Below are positions 21,219-29,244 of a stretch of 64,000 bases of DNA, in pieces (the first letter of the stretch is position 1; each line of letters starts with the position of its first letter). This DNA is from Saccharopolyspora elongata (GTDB lineage: Bacteria > Actinomycetota > Actinomycetes > Mycobacteriales > Pseudonocardiaceae). The stretch is taken from NCBI RefSeq assembly GCF_004348985.1, contig NZ_SMKW01000005.1, forward strand, positions 143,073 to 207,072, in the 5' to 3' direction. Made by a program: the position numbers and the translations under genes. The notes beneath the pieces were generated by a model. The model saw only the letters and a list, made by a program, of their open reading frames with translations. It ran no database searches and was not told where the DNA came from.

Positions 21219-21260
21219 CGACGAACGCACCACGCGCCTCCCTCGCGGCGGCGCTAGCGG

Positions 21261-21308
21261 GTCCGTGAGCGTTTCGGGGCGCTACAGCAAGCCAAAACGC
21301 TCACGGAC
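21261..21308. terminator. Bidirectional hairpin between convergent genes
   Basis: The arms GTCCGTGAGCGTTT (21261-21274) and AAACGCTCACGGAC (21295-21308) are perfect over 14 bp. It lies 42 nt after one stop and 5 nt from the other, so it can serve both genes. It belongs to the same family as 3673 and 30175. Confidence 0.8.
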
Positions 21309-21313
21309 GAAGG

Positions 21314-22132
21314 TCAGGGGCGGCAGGTGATCTCGCCGTTCAGGACGGCGAACCAGCCGTCTTCGGCGGCGATCCAGGCGTGCCAGGCCGCCGCCAGTTC
21401 CTCCAGCTCCTCGCGCGTCGTCAGGCCGTGGGTGAGGGCCTGTTCGGCGAAGGACGACCGGCGGATGCGGTCCGCCCACAGGTTGCCCCACCAGGAGCGC
21501 TCTTCGGGCGCTGCGAAGCACCACGCCGAAGCCGTGCATGTGATGTCCTCGAAGCCCGCCTCCAGCGCCCAAGCCTTGAGGTACCGGCCGCCGTCGGGGA
21601 AGGCCTGGTTGCTCTGCGCCACCTGCCGGTACAGCTCCAGCCAGCGGTCCAGGCCCGGGTTGTCCGGCGACCAGCGCATGCCGCCGTAGTCCGCGTCGCG
21701 GGCCGCCACGACGCCGCCCGGCTTGCACACGCGCCGCATTTCCCGAAGGGCGGCGGGCGGATCGGTCAGGTGCTGCAGCACCTGGTGGGCGTGCACGACG
21801 TCGAAGGAGTCGTCGGCGTAGGGCAGGCGGTAGACGTCGGCGTTGGCGAAGGCGATGTTGTCCAGGCCGCGTTCGGCGGCTCCGGCGCGGGCGATCTCCA
21901 GCGGCTCGTCGACGTTGTCGATGCCCAGCACCTCGCCGGGGCCGACCAGGGCGGCGAAGTCCAGCGTGATGGTGCCCGGCCCGCAGCCGATGTCGAGCAC
22001 GCGGGTGCCCGGCCGCAGGTGCGGGATCAGGTAGGCGGCGGAGTTCTCGGCGGTCCGCCAGCGGTGCGACCGCAGCACGCTCTCGTGGTGTCCGTGGGTG
22101 TAGGTGTCCGGCTGCGCACTCATGACATCCAT
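21314..22132 (-). CDS. Class I SAM-dependent methyltransferase (UbiE/COQ5-like)
   Basis: A 272-residue methyltransferase with a full SAM-binding core. Motif I is VLDIGCGPGTITLDFA (about residues 45-60), the acidic end of strand 2 is EVLGIDNVDEPLEIAR, motif II is FDVVHAHQVLQHLTDP and motif III is REMRRVCKPGGVV. The C-terminal region contains WSPDNPGLDRWLELYRQVA, a pattern of small-molecule methyltransferases. The substrate cannot be inferred. ATG 22132 or ATG 22123 may be the start. Confidence 0.85.
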   Translation of the reverse strand: MDVMSAQPDTYTHGHHESVLRSHRWRTAENSAAYLIPHLRPGTRVLDIGCGPGTITLDFAALVGPGEVLGIDNVDEPLEIARAGAAERGLDNIAFANADVYRLPYADDSFDVVHAHQVLQHLTDPPAALREMRRVCKPGGVVAARDADYGGMRWSPDNPGLDRWLELYRQVAQSNQAFPDGGRYLKAWALEAGFEDITCTASAWCFAAPEERSWWGNLWADRIRRSSFAEQALTHGLTTREELEELAAAWHAWIAAEDGWFAVLNGEITCRP

Positions 22133-22202
22133 CTCAACATATGGGAGATCAGTACCAATATGTGAGCGTACTCCAGGGAAATCCCAGTTGGGAAGAAAAA
22201 AA

Positions 22203-22248
22203 CTCGTGAGCGTTCGATCCGGTAAGAACCGGATCGAACGCTCACGAG
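22203..22248 (-). terminator. Rho-independent terminator of rsiG
   Basis: A perfect 21-bp stem (22203-22223 with 22228-22248) with a 4-nt loop is followed on the minus strand by a run of seven T. It starts 39 nt after the rsiG stop. This is the most classical intrinsic terminator in the window. Confidence 0.92.
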
Positions 22249-22286
22249 CTGCGTTCCGAGCGTCTACTTAGGACGCCGTTCGGCGG

Positions 22287-22883
22287 TCAGGGCCGGTCGC
22301 GTTCCTCCGCGAGCCGGTCGTCCACGGATGCCGCGCCCTCGCGGTAGCGGCGGGCGATCTCCGCGTTCAACCGGTCCACCACGCCCTGCACCTCCCGGCG
22401 GCGCTGGGACACCGAGTCCTCCTCCGCGGTGTAGGCGCCGAGGGCCTGGTCGAGCTTGGCCTCCGACAGCGACATCACGTCCGAGAGGTCGACATCGGAG
22501 ATCAGCGCCTCGACGTGCCTGCGGTGCGCCTCGGCCCGCGACGGCTCGGTCGTCTGGTAGCGGCCGGAACCGGCCGCCGGCCCGACGGCGTTGTCCGACA
22601 GGATGTTCACCAGCTGCTCGACGACCGAGGCGGATCCGCCCTCGCGGCGCCGCCGCTGCTCGGCGCGCACGATGTCGATCCGCGCATGCAGAACCCGGCG
22701 CAGGTAGGAGAGATCCGTTTCCTCCTGCGCCGCCTCGTCCCGCAACGCGCGCACCTCGCCGAGCGTGCGCTGTTCGATTTCGCTGGTGTAGTCCGGGGCC
22801 AGGACCCTGTCGATTCGGCGCCGTCCACCCGGGCGGACTTCGATCACGTGGCCATCCTCCGGCAATTCTGTGCAGTTCGCCAA
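22287..22883 (-). CDS. rsiG: RsiG-like c-di-GMP-binding anti-sigma factor (AmfC-type)
   Basis: A 198-residue helical protein matching Streptomyces RsiG (formerly AmfC), which with bound c-di-GMP sequesters sporulation sigma factor WhiG. The family's two c-di-GMP signatures E-x3-S-x2-R-x3-Q-x3-D are visible. The second is exact (E155, S159, R162, Q166, D170). The first has His for Gln (E55, S59, R62, H66, D70). Both lie in long helices flanking a low-complexity loop (about 92-125), as expected for the antiparallel coiled coil. Neighbours YgfZ, Fur and nitrobindin match the Streptomyces amfC neighbourhood. No whiG is in the window. Confidence 0.85.
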   Translation of the reverse strand: MANCTELPEDGHVIEVRPGGRRRIDRVLAPDYTSEIEQRTLGEVRALRDEAAQEETDLSYLRRVLHARIDIVRAEQRRRREGGSASVVEQLVNILSDNAVGPAAGSGRYQTTEPSRAEAHRRHVEALISDVDLSDVMSLSEAKLDQALGAYTAEEDSVSQRRREVQGVVDRLNAEIARRYREGAASVDDRLAEERDRP

Positions 22884-22974
22884 CAGTTCGGGTGATGTTG
22901 TTGCAACAACGGTGCTCCCCCGCCGCGTTGGATCACGCGAGGGGTGGCGCCTCCAGGCATACCCGCCTCGTCAA

Positions 22975-24117
22975 CTACCGGCCGCGCAGCCCCTGGGCCG
23001 CGATCCGTCCCGGCGGCTCGCCGGTGTCCGGCGGCACCGAGTCCGGATCCACCGCGGCCGCCACCGCGCGATCCTGTTCCGGATCGCCGGCGACCAGCTC
23101 GCCGTCCACCGGCGCCGACCGCTTGAGCAGCGCCAGCGCCACCGGCCCGAGCTCGTGGTGCTGCACCACGCTGCCCACCCGGCCGACCTTGCGCTCGCCG
23201 AGCCACACCGGATCACCGGTCTCCGGCAGGATCTCCGCCGAGCCGTCCAGGTGCAGCAGCACCATCCGCCGCGGCGGCTTGCCGACGTTGTGCACCTTGG
23301 CGACGGTTTCCTGACCGCGGTAGCAACCCTTGGCCACGTGCGCCGCCACGTGCACCCAGCCGAGCTCGTGCGGGATCGCGCGCTCGTCGGTGTCCAGCCC
23401 GACCCGCGGCCGCAGCGCCTCCACCCGCAGGGCCTCGAAGGCGAGCGTGCCGGAGGGCCGGATGCCGGCGTCGGTCAGCTTCGTCCACCACTCCACCAGC
23501 GATGCGCGCGGCACCACGAGGTCGATGGTGGGCAGCGCGCGGAACGGCACGTACCGGCTGAAACCGCCGCCGGGCAGGGGTTTCACCTCGTACGGCTTCG
23601 ACGGCACCGGCGCGAACTGGGCGAGGATGCCGCCCGCGTCCGGGCCGACGGCGGTCAGCACCGCGAACTCCTCGGTGGCGTCCCGAGGCTCCACTTTGGA
23701 CCAGAAGCGCATGGCGTCGAGGTACTCCAGCAGCGACTGCCTGCCGTCCACGCCCATCGTCGGTAACGCGCTGGTGGCCTGGGCCCCCGCATCGGCGTCC
23801 AGGTAGACGACCTCGTCGAGGTGCGCGACGAGCACGTGGCAGTCGACACGGCCCTGGCTGTCCAGCACCAGCGCCTCGGTGCCCTGCCCGTCCGGCAGTT
23901 CCGTCAGGTGCTGCGAGAGCACCAGGTGCAGCCAGCTCAGCCGTTCCTCGCCGGGCACCGCGATGACCTGCCGGTGCGAGCGGTCCACCAGCACCGCGGA
24001 GCGGGTCGCCGACCGCTGCTCGGCGAACGGGTCGCCGAAGTGCCAGGGCACACCGGCGTCCACCGCATCGTCCGGCGCGGGCACCGCACCCGGCAGGTCC
24101 AACAGGGGTGAGCTCAT
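22975..24117 (-). CDS. Folate-binding YgfZ/GcvT-like protein (Rv0811c-like)
   Basis: A 380-residue tetrahydrofolate-dependent protein of the YgfZ/IBA57 family, which supports assembly or repair of certain Fe-S enzymes. The diagnostic motif KGCYRGQE is present (about residue 265), preceded by ELGWVHVAAHVA and the GcvT-like FEALRVEALRPRVGLDTDE. The start ATG 24117 overlaps the TGA of the upstream fur gene as ATGA, indicating translational coupling. The same pair order occurs in Streptomyces. Confidence 0.9.
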   Translation of the reverse strand: MSSPLLDLPGAVPAPDDAVDAGVPWHFGDPFAEQRSATRSAVLVDRSHRQVIAVPGEERLSWLHLVLSQHLTELPDGQGTEALVLDSQGRVDCHVLVAHLDEVVYLDADAGAQATSALPTMGVDGRQSLLEYLDAMRFWSKVEPRDATEEFAVLTAVGPDAGGILAQFAPVPSKPYEVKPLPGGGFSRYVPFRALPTIDLVVPRASLVEWWTKLTDAGIRPSGTLAFEALRVEALRPRVGLDTDERAIPHELGWVHVAAHVAKGCYRGQETVAKVHNVGKPPRRMVLLHLDGSAEILPETGDPVWLGERKVGRVGSVVQHHELGPVALALLKRSAPVDGELVAGDPEQDRAVAAAVDPDSVPPDTGEPPGRIAAQGLRGR

Positions 24118-24554
24118 CTGCGCTCCTCGGCGGCGTCGGCGTTGCGGCAGTTCCGGCATGTGCCGGACAGGGCCAGGTGGGTGGCGTCCAGGGCGAACCC
24201 GAACCGCGCGAGCAGGTCGCGGCACAGGTCGTCCAGCAGCTCCGTCGAGACCTCGTCGATGGTCCCGCAGCGGTGGCACGCCAGGTGGACGTGCTCGTGC
24301 TCCTCGACGGAGTAGGTCGGCGCGCCGTGCCCCAGGTGCGTGTGCCGCACCAGGCCCAGCTCCTCGAGCAGGTCCAGGGCGCGGTAGATCGTCGTGATGT
24401 TGACCGTCGATGCGGTGCCCTGCACGCGCCGGCAGACCTGCTCCGGCGTCGCGTGCCCGAGCTCGCGCACCGCGTCCAGCACCAGCTGGCGCTGCGGTGT
24501 CATCCGCATGCCGCGTTGGTGCAAGGTGCTGCGCAGCGATCCCTGGTCGCTCAA
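24114..24554 (-). CDS. Fur-family metal-responsive repressor
   Basis: A 146-residue Fur/Zur-type regulator. The winged helix occupies about 10-85 (GMRMTPQRQLVLDAVRELGH, TVNITTIYRALDLLEELGLV). The dimerisation domain carries the sensory HEHVHLACHRCG and a second Cys pair CRNC near the C-terminus, together the structural Zn site. Histidines HTHLGH and HEHVH suit a regulatory Zn or Fe site; the metal cannot be decided by eye. It is coupled to the ygfZ-like gene. Confidence 0.88.
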   Translation of the reverse strand: MSDQGSLRSTLHQRGMRMTPQRQLVLDAVRELGHATPEQVCRRVQGTASTVNITTIYRALDLLEELGLVRHTHLGHGAPTYSVEEHEHVHLACHRCGTIDEVSTELLDDLCRDLLARFGFALDATHLALSGTCRNCRNADAAEERR

Positions 24555-24708
24555 TGCCCGCTCCTGTGCTCGGCGCGCTTGTAGTTCCTTCGATCGTAAC
24601 TCCGTGCCGGAATGCTCGGATCGGCTCGTTGAGCGGGGCGGGTGATGTTGCCGGCCGCGTGGCGCGGGGCGGCCGTTGTCGTCGGCATGGAGGTTCTAGG
24701 CTTCCGGC

Positions 24709-25557
24709 ATGCGCGTACTGGCACTTTTGGACGGGACCCTCGTTGATCCGGAGGCGCCGCTGTTCCGCGCCGACGACCTCGGCGTGATGCGCGGCGACGG
24801 CATCTTCGAGACGATCCTGGTCGCGGACCGGAAGCCGAGGGAACTCGGGCCACACCTCGACCGGCTGGAGCGCTCCGCCGGCCTGATGCAGATGCGGCTG
24901 CCCGAGCGCGCCGCGTGGGAGCGCGTCGTGCAGGCGGTCATCGACAACTGGCCGTGGGACACCGACCCGCAGATGGCGCTGAAGCTCGTGTGCACCCGCG
25001 GCGTCGACGGCGGCGACGGCACACCCAACGGCTTCGCGATGGGCATGCAGATCGGCCCCGACACGCTGCGCAAGCGCGCCGAGGGCGTCGCGGCGGTGAC
25101 GCTGGAGCGGGGCTACGCGCCGGACCTGATGGACCGCGCGCCCTGGCTGCTGCTGTCCGCGAAGACCCTGTCGTACGCGGTGAACATGGCCGCGATGCGG
25201 GAGGCCGAGTCGCGCGGCGCGGACGAGGTGATCTTCACCGCCACCGACGGTTCGGTGCTGGAGGGGCCGACCTCGACGGTCGTGCTCGCACAGGGCCGCA
25301 CGCTGCTGACCACGCCGCCCAGCTCGGGCATCCTCAAGGGAACCACCCAGGGCGCGCTGTTCCGCGCCGCGGAGAAGGCGGGCTGGAAGACCGAGGTGGC
25401 GAAGTTCCCGGCCTCGGCGCTGTTCGAAAGCGACGGCGTGTGGCTGGCGTCGAGCGTCCGGCTGGTGACCCAGGTGCACACCATCGACGGCACCGCGGTC
25501 AAGACCGATGCCGACCTGCACGCCGAGATCAACCGCCTCTACGAGTCCAACTACTGA
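24709..25557 (+). CDS. pabC: Aminodeoxychorismate lyase / class IV aminotransferase
   Basis: PLP fold-type IV enzyme expected to release pyruvate from aminodeoxychorismate to give p-aminobenzoate for folate. The 282-residue protein has GVMRGDGIFETILV near the N-terminus, RLERSAGLM, the PLP Lys152 in LLSAKTLSYAVNMAA, the cofactor-contact GADEVIFTATDGSVLEGPTS and SGILKGTTQGALF. It occupies the Rv0812 position. A D-amino-acid or branched-chain aminotransferase is possible from sequence alone, but context with the folate-binding neighbour favours PabC. Confidence 0.85.
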   Translation: MRVLALLDGTLVDPEAPLFRADDLGVMRGDGIFETILVADRKPRELGPHLDRLERSAGLMQMRLPERAAWERVVQAVIDNWPWDTDPQMALKLVCTRGVDGGDGTPNGFAMGMQIGPDTLRKRAEGVAAVTLERGYAPDLMDRAPWLLLSAKTLSYAVNMAAMREAESRGADEVIFTATDGSVLEGPTSTVVLAQGRTLLTTPPSSGILKGTTQGALFRAAEKAGWKTEVAKFPASALFESDGVWLASSVRLVTQVHTIDGTAVKTDADLHAEINRLYESNY

Positions 25558-25582
25558 TCACCGGCACCGGTGGCCGACCGGC

Positions 25583-25723
25583 CGCAATTTCCATGGAAAT
25601 CAGACCTTCGATTTCAATGGAAATTGCGGCTGGAGGGCGTGTCGGTCCGCGACACGCCGAAGGTTGTGGATGACTCCCGCAAGTTCCATTGAAATTGGAC
25701 CTTCGATTTCAATGGAACTTGCG
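25583..25723. repeat. Composite palindromic element, copy 3
   Basis: Two long hairpins (25583-25627, GCAATTTCCATGGAAAT arm type; 25679-25722, GCAAGTTCCATTGAAATT type) flank the GGCGTGTCG-GTCCG-CGACACGCC hairpin and the TTGTGGATGACTCC linker. In this copy the short AATT-centred palindrome is replaced by a second long hairpin. It lies between convergent genes. Confidence 0.88.
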
Positions 25724-25734
25724 GTCCAACTAGG

Positions 25735-26247
25735 TCAGCCCATGGTCTTCTGGCCGTCGATGGTCTCGCGGATGATGTCGGCGTGGCCCGCGTGCTGGGC
25801 GGTCTCCGCCGCGATGTGCAGGAGCGCCCGGCGCACCGTCCAGCGCTGGCCCTTCTCCTCCTGCCAGGGGGCGTCCGGCAGCTGGTGGGAGAGGTCCAGG
25901 TCCGGCAGGGTCGCGACGATCTCGTCGGTCCGCTCCGCCACCTCCGCGTACTCCGCCAGCAGCGATTCCAGCGTTTCCTCGTCGGTCGGGTGGAAGGTCG
26001 CCGCCTGCTCGGCGAACGCCGCCTCGTCGTAGGCGTCGAACTTGCGGCCGTTGCGGATGAAGTCGGCCCAGCTCCGCTCGACCTCGGTCACGTGCTTGAT
26101 CAGCCCGCCGAGGCACAACTCGCTCTTGGTCGGCCGCAGGCGGGCCTGTTCGTCGGTGAGGTTCTGCACCGTGTGCCGCAGGAAGCCGCGGTGCGCCCGC
26201 AGGAGTTCCAGGATGTCGGCGCGCTCGCCGGTGAGGGTGCTGGTCAT
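25735..26247 (-). CDS. DinB-family (DUF664) protein
   Basis: A 170-residue four-helix-bundle protein of the DinB superfamily, which includes mycothiol- and bacillithiol-dependent enzymes. Metal-binding His positions are visible in GGLIKHVTEVERSW and in RRALLHIAAETAQHAGHADIIRETIDG. The start ATG 26247 (MTSTLTGERADILELL) is chosen from the family pattern; the frame extends upstream without coding character. In a mycothiol producer (mshD at 34.9 kb) a mycothiol-dependent transferase is a reasonable inference. Confidence 0.85.
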   Translation of the reverse strand: MTSTLTGERADILELLRAHRGFLRHTVQNLTDEQARLRPTKSELCLGGLIKHVTEVERSWADFIRNGRKFDAYDEAAFAEQAATFHPTDEETLESLLAEYAEVAERTDEIVATLPDLDLSHQLPDAPWQEEKGQRWTVRRALLHIAAETAQHAGHADIIRETIDGQKTMG

Positions 26248-26327
26248 GCTCTGCCTGCCTCGGGTTCGTCGGTCAGCTGACCAGAACGTAGCCCGGGGGT
26301 CTGACAAGGAACGGCCGAGCGGGAGCG

Positions 26328-26969
26328 TCAGCCGACGATGCGGTCGAGCTTCGCCGACAGGCGCGGCTGCAGCTCGTGCTCCGAGGTGGCCCGCTCCTCG
26401 ACGTAGGCCAGCGAGCCTTCGACGACGCCGTAGAGCCGGGTGGCCGCCGTGACGTCTTCGCTGGTCGGAGTGCGCAGGACCGCGTCGGTGCCGAAGTGCC
26501 AGGTGGTCTGGCCCTGCGGCTTGCCGAAGAACATCTCGGCGACGCCGGTCTCGTGCAGGATCATCAGCTCGATGGTGTCGTCCGCCTGGGGGCGCAAGAA
26601 GCCCACCTCGCGGAACGCGGGCGCGACGACCTTGCCGCCCTCGCCGTCGAGCCGCCACGCGCGGCTCTCGTAGGTCAGGAACGGGCGGCCGTCGTGCGCG
26701 ATGGTCACCTGCTGGACGAACCAGTACGACTCGTCGAGCGACGGGTGTGACGCCTCGCCCTCGCCGCGCCACACGCCGACCAGCGGCAGCAGTGCGAGGC
26801 AGGCGTCGTTCAGCGACGGACCCATCCGCAGGTTGGCGGTGTCGCCGACGCCGGGCAGGTCGTCGTACTCCGGGACGTTGCGGTCCCGGGTCAGCTTGGC
26901 GCGCTCCTCGGCCGCGGCGACCGCGGCGTCGCCGCTGCCGCGCTGTGGTTCGTTCGGCGTAGCAGTCAT
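26328..26969 (-). CDS. Nitrobindin (FABP-like heme-binding, Rv0813c-like)
   Basis: A 213-residue protein whose C-terminal 160 residues form the nitrobindin beta-barrel. GVWRGEGEASHP is the GxWxGxG signature and YWFVQQVTIAHDGRPFLTYESRAW, GFLRPQADDTIELMI and FFGKPQGQTTWHFGTDAVLRT continue the barrel. Members bind ferric heme and react with NO or peroxynitrite. An N-terminal extension of about 50 charged residues precedes the barrel. It sits in the Rv0813c position. Confidence 0.88.
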   Translation of the reverse strand: MTATPNEPQRGSGDAAVAAAEERAKLTRDRNVPEYDDLPGVGDTANLRMGPSLNDACLALLPLVGVWRGEGEASHPSLDESYWFVQQVTIAHDGRPFLTYESRAWRLDGEGGKVVAPAFREVGFLRPQADDTIELMILHETGVAEMFFGKPQGQTTWHFGTDAVLRTPTSEDVTAATRLYGVVEGSLAYVEERATSEHELQPRLSAKLDRIVG

Positions 26970-26996
26970 CGCGTCGAGATTACCGGGAGCCCCGGA

Positions 26997-27107
26997 TCAG
27001 TCGCTGTGCAGGCGGTACACCACGTAGCAGGCGAACCAGATGGTGGCCAGCGCGGCGAGCCCGACGAGGGTGACGAGACCGTAGTGCAGGAAGTCGATAA
27101 GTTCCAC
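26997..27107 (-). CDS. Putative 36-residue single-pass membrane protein
   Basis: GTG 27107 opens a short frame reading VELIDFLHYGLVTLVG, then LAALATIWFACYVVYRLHSD. This is one hydrophobic helix flanked by acidic and basic ends with the positive-inside pattern. It ends 27 nt before the nitrobindin start and could be translated from the same message. No good ribosome site is visible. The support is the membrane-helix composition and tight spacing only. Confidence 0.4.
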   Translation of the reverse strand: MELIDFLHYGLVTLVGLAALATIWFACYVVYRLHSD

Positions 27108-27216
27108 GCGCAAAGGATAACCACCGCGGCGCCCGTCCGGAGTGTGGCGTCGGGCATGATCTGCGGGCGGATACCGCGCCGAACTGCGACGGGCCGACAG
27201 CAGGGACGGGGATCAC

Positions 27217-27963
27217 ATGGACTTCGAGACGTTGCGCGAGCGGGCGCTGGCCTTCCGCGAGGATCTGCTGGCGCGCAAGGACAAGATCGCGCCCGCCGAC
27301 TTCGGCTGGTACCCGTACGACACGATGGCGAACATCTTCCACCTGGACGTGCTGCTGACCGGCGAGCAGCGCTCGGTGTTCGACCGGATCGCGGGCACCC
27401 GCATCGCGGACATCGGCGCGGCCGACGGCGACTTCGGCTTCTTCCTGGAGGCCGAGCTGGGCTGCCAGGTGGACGTGATCGACAACGCGCCGACGAACTT
27501 CAACGGGCTGCGCGGCGCCCGCCGGCTCGTCGAGGAGCTGGACTCCGGCGTGCAGGTACACGAGATCGACCTGGACGCGCAGTTCCGGCTGCCCGCCGAG
27601 CACTACGGCGCGGTGTTCTTCCTCGGCCTGCTCTACCACCTGAAGAACCCGTACTTCGTGCTGGAGGAGCTGGCCAAGCGCGCCGACCTGTGCTTCGTGT
27701 CGACCCGGGTCGCGCAGGTCGCGCCGGACGGCACCCGGATCCAGCAGCTGCCGGTGGCGTACCTGCTGGACCCGGCCGAGGCCAACAACGACGCGACGAA
27801 CTTCTGGATCTTCAGCGAGACGGGCCTGCGCCGGCTGTTCGACCGCACCGGCTGGGAGGTCGTGGACTTCACGACGGTCGGCTGCCAGGAGGACTCCGAC
27901 CCGCGTTCCCAGGACCGCGACGAACGGGCCTTCGCCCTCCTCCGGTCCAAGTCCGCCCGCTGA
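27217..27963 (+). CDS. SAM-dependent methyltransferase, DUF1698/CmoB-like
   Basis: A 248-residue methyltransferase. The N-terminal helical part KIAPADFGWYPYDTMANI resembles the CmoB/DUF1698 family. The SAM core has IADIGAADGDFGFFLEAELG (about residues 64-83), VDVIDNAPTNFNGLRG, VFFLGLLYHLKNPYFVLEEL and CFVSTRVAQV. CmoB acts on tRNA wobble uridine in gamma-proteobacteria; actinobacterial relatives are uncharacterised, so the substrate is open. A strong terminator follows 11 nt after the stop. Confidence 0.82.
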   Translation: MDFETLRERALAFREDLLARKDKIAPADFGWYPYDTMANIFHLDVLLTGEQRSVFDRIAGTRIADIGAADGDFGFFLEAELGCQVDVIDNAPTNFNGLRGARRLVEELDSGVQVHEIDLDAQFRLPAEHYGAVFFLGLLYHLKNPYFVLEELAKRADLCFVSTRVAQVAPDGTRIQQLPVAYLLDPAEANNDATNFWIFSETGLRRLFDRTGWEVVDFTTVGCQEDSDPRSQDRDERAFALLRSKSAR

Positions 27964-27974
27964 CCACAGTGGAC

Positions 27975-28013
27975 GAAGGGCGCCCCGCACCGAACCGGTG
28001 CGGGGCGCCCTTC
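27975..28013. terminator. 17-bp hairpin between methyltransferase and sseC
   Basis: The arms GAAGGGCGCCCCGCACC (27975-27991) and the exact complement (27997-28013) enclose 5 nt. It lies 11 nt after one stop and 14 nt from the other stop of convergent genes, so it probably serves both. Confidence 0.88.
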
Positions 28014-28027
28014 GCGTTGGGAAGAAC

Positions 28028-28327
28028 TCAGGCGACGGCGATGTCCACCGCGTGCACGCCCGGTCCGCTGGTGGTGACCGCGGCCTGGCCGTTGCCCTCG
28101 CGGTGGAGGGCCCGGACCGTCCAGTCGCCCGGGGCGGCGTAGAAGGTGAAGTCACCCTCCGGGGAGGAGACGACCTCCGCCGTGAACTCGCCCGAGGAGT
28201 CCAGCAGGCGGACGAAAGCCCCGCCGACCGGCGCGCTACCGGCCCGCACCTTGCCCGTCACGATGACCTGGTCGGTGTCCTCGGCGACCGCCGTGCCCGA
28301 CTGCTGCGGCGCTCCGCATCCGCTCAT
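28028..28327 (-). CDS. sseC: DUF1416 sulfur-metabolism protein SseC
   Basis: A 99-residue DUF1416 protein, the usual partner of thiosulfate sulfurtransferase CysA in actinobacteria (Rv0814c). Conserved pieces are VIVTGKVRAGSAPVGGAFVRLL, DSSGEFTAEVVSSPEGDFTFYAAPGDWTVRAL and GPGVHAVDI. It looks like a small transthyretin-type beta-sandwich with an N-terminal CGAP motif; the biochemical role is unknown. Start ATG 28327 (MSGCGAPQQ); an ATG two codons earlier is equivalent. It follows the sulfurtransferase gene by 38 nt. Confidence 0.9.
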   Translation of the reverse strand: MSGCGAPQQSGTAVAEDTDQVIVTGKVRAGSAPVGGAFVRLLDSSGEFTAEVVSSPEGDFTFYAAPGDWTVRALHREGNGQAAVTTSGPGVHAVDIAVA

Positions 28328-28365
28328 GCTCAACTCTCCTCACCTGGAAAACGAGACCGGGATGG

Positions 28366-29214
28366 TCAGTTCTTGGCCGCTTCGGCCGGGTTTTCGATCG
28401 GGACGCCGACGAGCGAGCCGTACTCGGTCCACGAGCCGTCGTAGTTCTTGACGTTGGCGTTGCCCAGCAGCTCGCGGAGCACGAACCAGGTGTGCGAGGA
28501 GCGCTCGCCGATCCGGCAGTAGGCGATGGTGTCCTTCGACGTGTCGAGCCCGGCGTCCTGGTAGATCTCGGTCAGCTCGTCGTCGGACTTGAAGGTGCCG
28601 TCCTCGTTCGCGGCCTTGCTCCACGGCACGTTGATCGCCGACGGGATGTGCCCGGCGCGCTGCGCCGACTCCTGCGGCAGGTGCGCCGGGGCCAGCAGCT
28701 TGCCCGCGAACTCGTCGGGCGAGCGGACGTCGACCAGGTTCTTGTTGCCGATGGCGTCCACGACCTCGTCGCGGAACGCGCGGATCGAGGTGTCCGGCTC
28801 CTGCGCCTTGTAGGTGGTCGCGGCCTTGTTCGGCTCGTCCTTGGTCAGCTCGCGGCCGTCGAGCTCCCACTTCTTGCGGCCGCCGTCGAGCAGCTTGACG
28901 TCACCGTGCCCGTACAGCTTGAAGTACCAGTACGCGTACGCGGCGAACCAGTTGTTGTTGCCGCCGTACAGGATCACCGTGTCGTCGTTGCTGACGCCCT
29001 TGGCGGACAGCAGCTTCTCGAAGCCCTCGCGGTTGACGAAGTCGCGGCGGACGTGGTCCTGGAGCTCGTTCTTCCAGTCCAGCTTGATGGCGCCCGGGAT
29101 GTGCCCGCCGTCGTAGGCGGTGGTGTCCTCGTCCACCTCGGCGAACACCACGCCGGCGGTGTTCAGGTTCTGTTCGGCCCACTCGGTGGAAACCAGGACC
29201 TCTGCGCGGCTCAT
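28366..29214 (-). CDS. cysA2: Thiosulfate sulfurtransferase (rhodanese), CysA2/SseA type
   Basis: A 282-residue tandem-rhodanese enzyme that moves sulfane sulfur from thiosulfate to acceptors. The N-terminal domain (YDGGHIPGAIKLDW, ILYGGNNNWFAAYAYWYF) lacks the active-site Cys, as usual. The C-terminal domain has Cys233 in AYCRIGERSSHTW, the CRxGx[RT] loop of thiosulfate-type enzymes. It is encoded between DUF4395 and sseC in one unit behind a Cys-rich leader ORF, which implies cysteine-responsive expression. Confidence 0.95.
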   Translation of the reverse strand: MSRAEVLVSTEWAEQNLNTAGVVFAEVDEDTTAYDGGHIPGAIKLDWKNELQDHVRRDFVNREGFEKLLSAKGVSNDDTVILYGGNNNWFAAYAYWYFKLYGHGDVKLLDGGRKKWELDGRELTKDEPNKAATTYKAQEPDTSIRAFRDEVVDAIGNKNLVDVRSPDEFAGKLLAPAHLPQESAQRAGHIPSAINVPWSKAANEDGTFKSDDELTEIYQDAGLDTSKDTIAYCRIGERSSHTWFVLRELLGNANVKNYDGSWTEYGSLVGVPIENPAEAAKN

Positions 29215-29244
29215 CGAGCGACTCCTTCGTTGATCTTCGGTGGT

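Noticed and set aside
26248..26772. N-terminal extension of the DinB-family gene
   Set aside because: The open frame upstream of ATG 26247 is antisense-like low-complexity sequence overlapping the nitrobindin gene.
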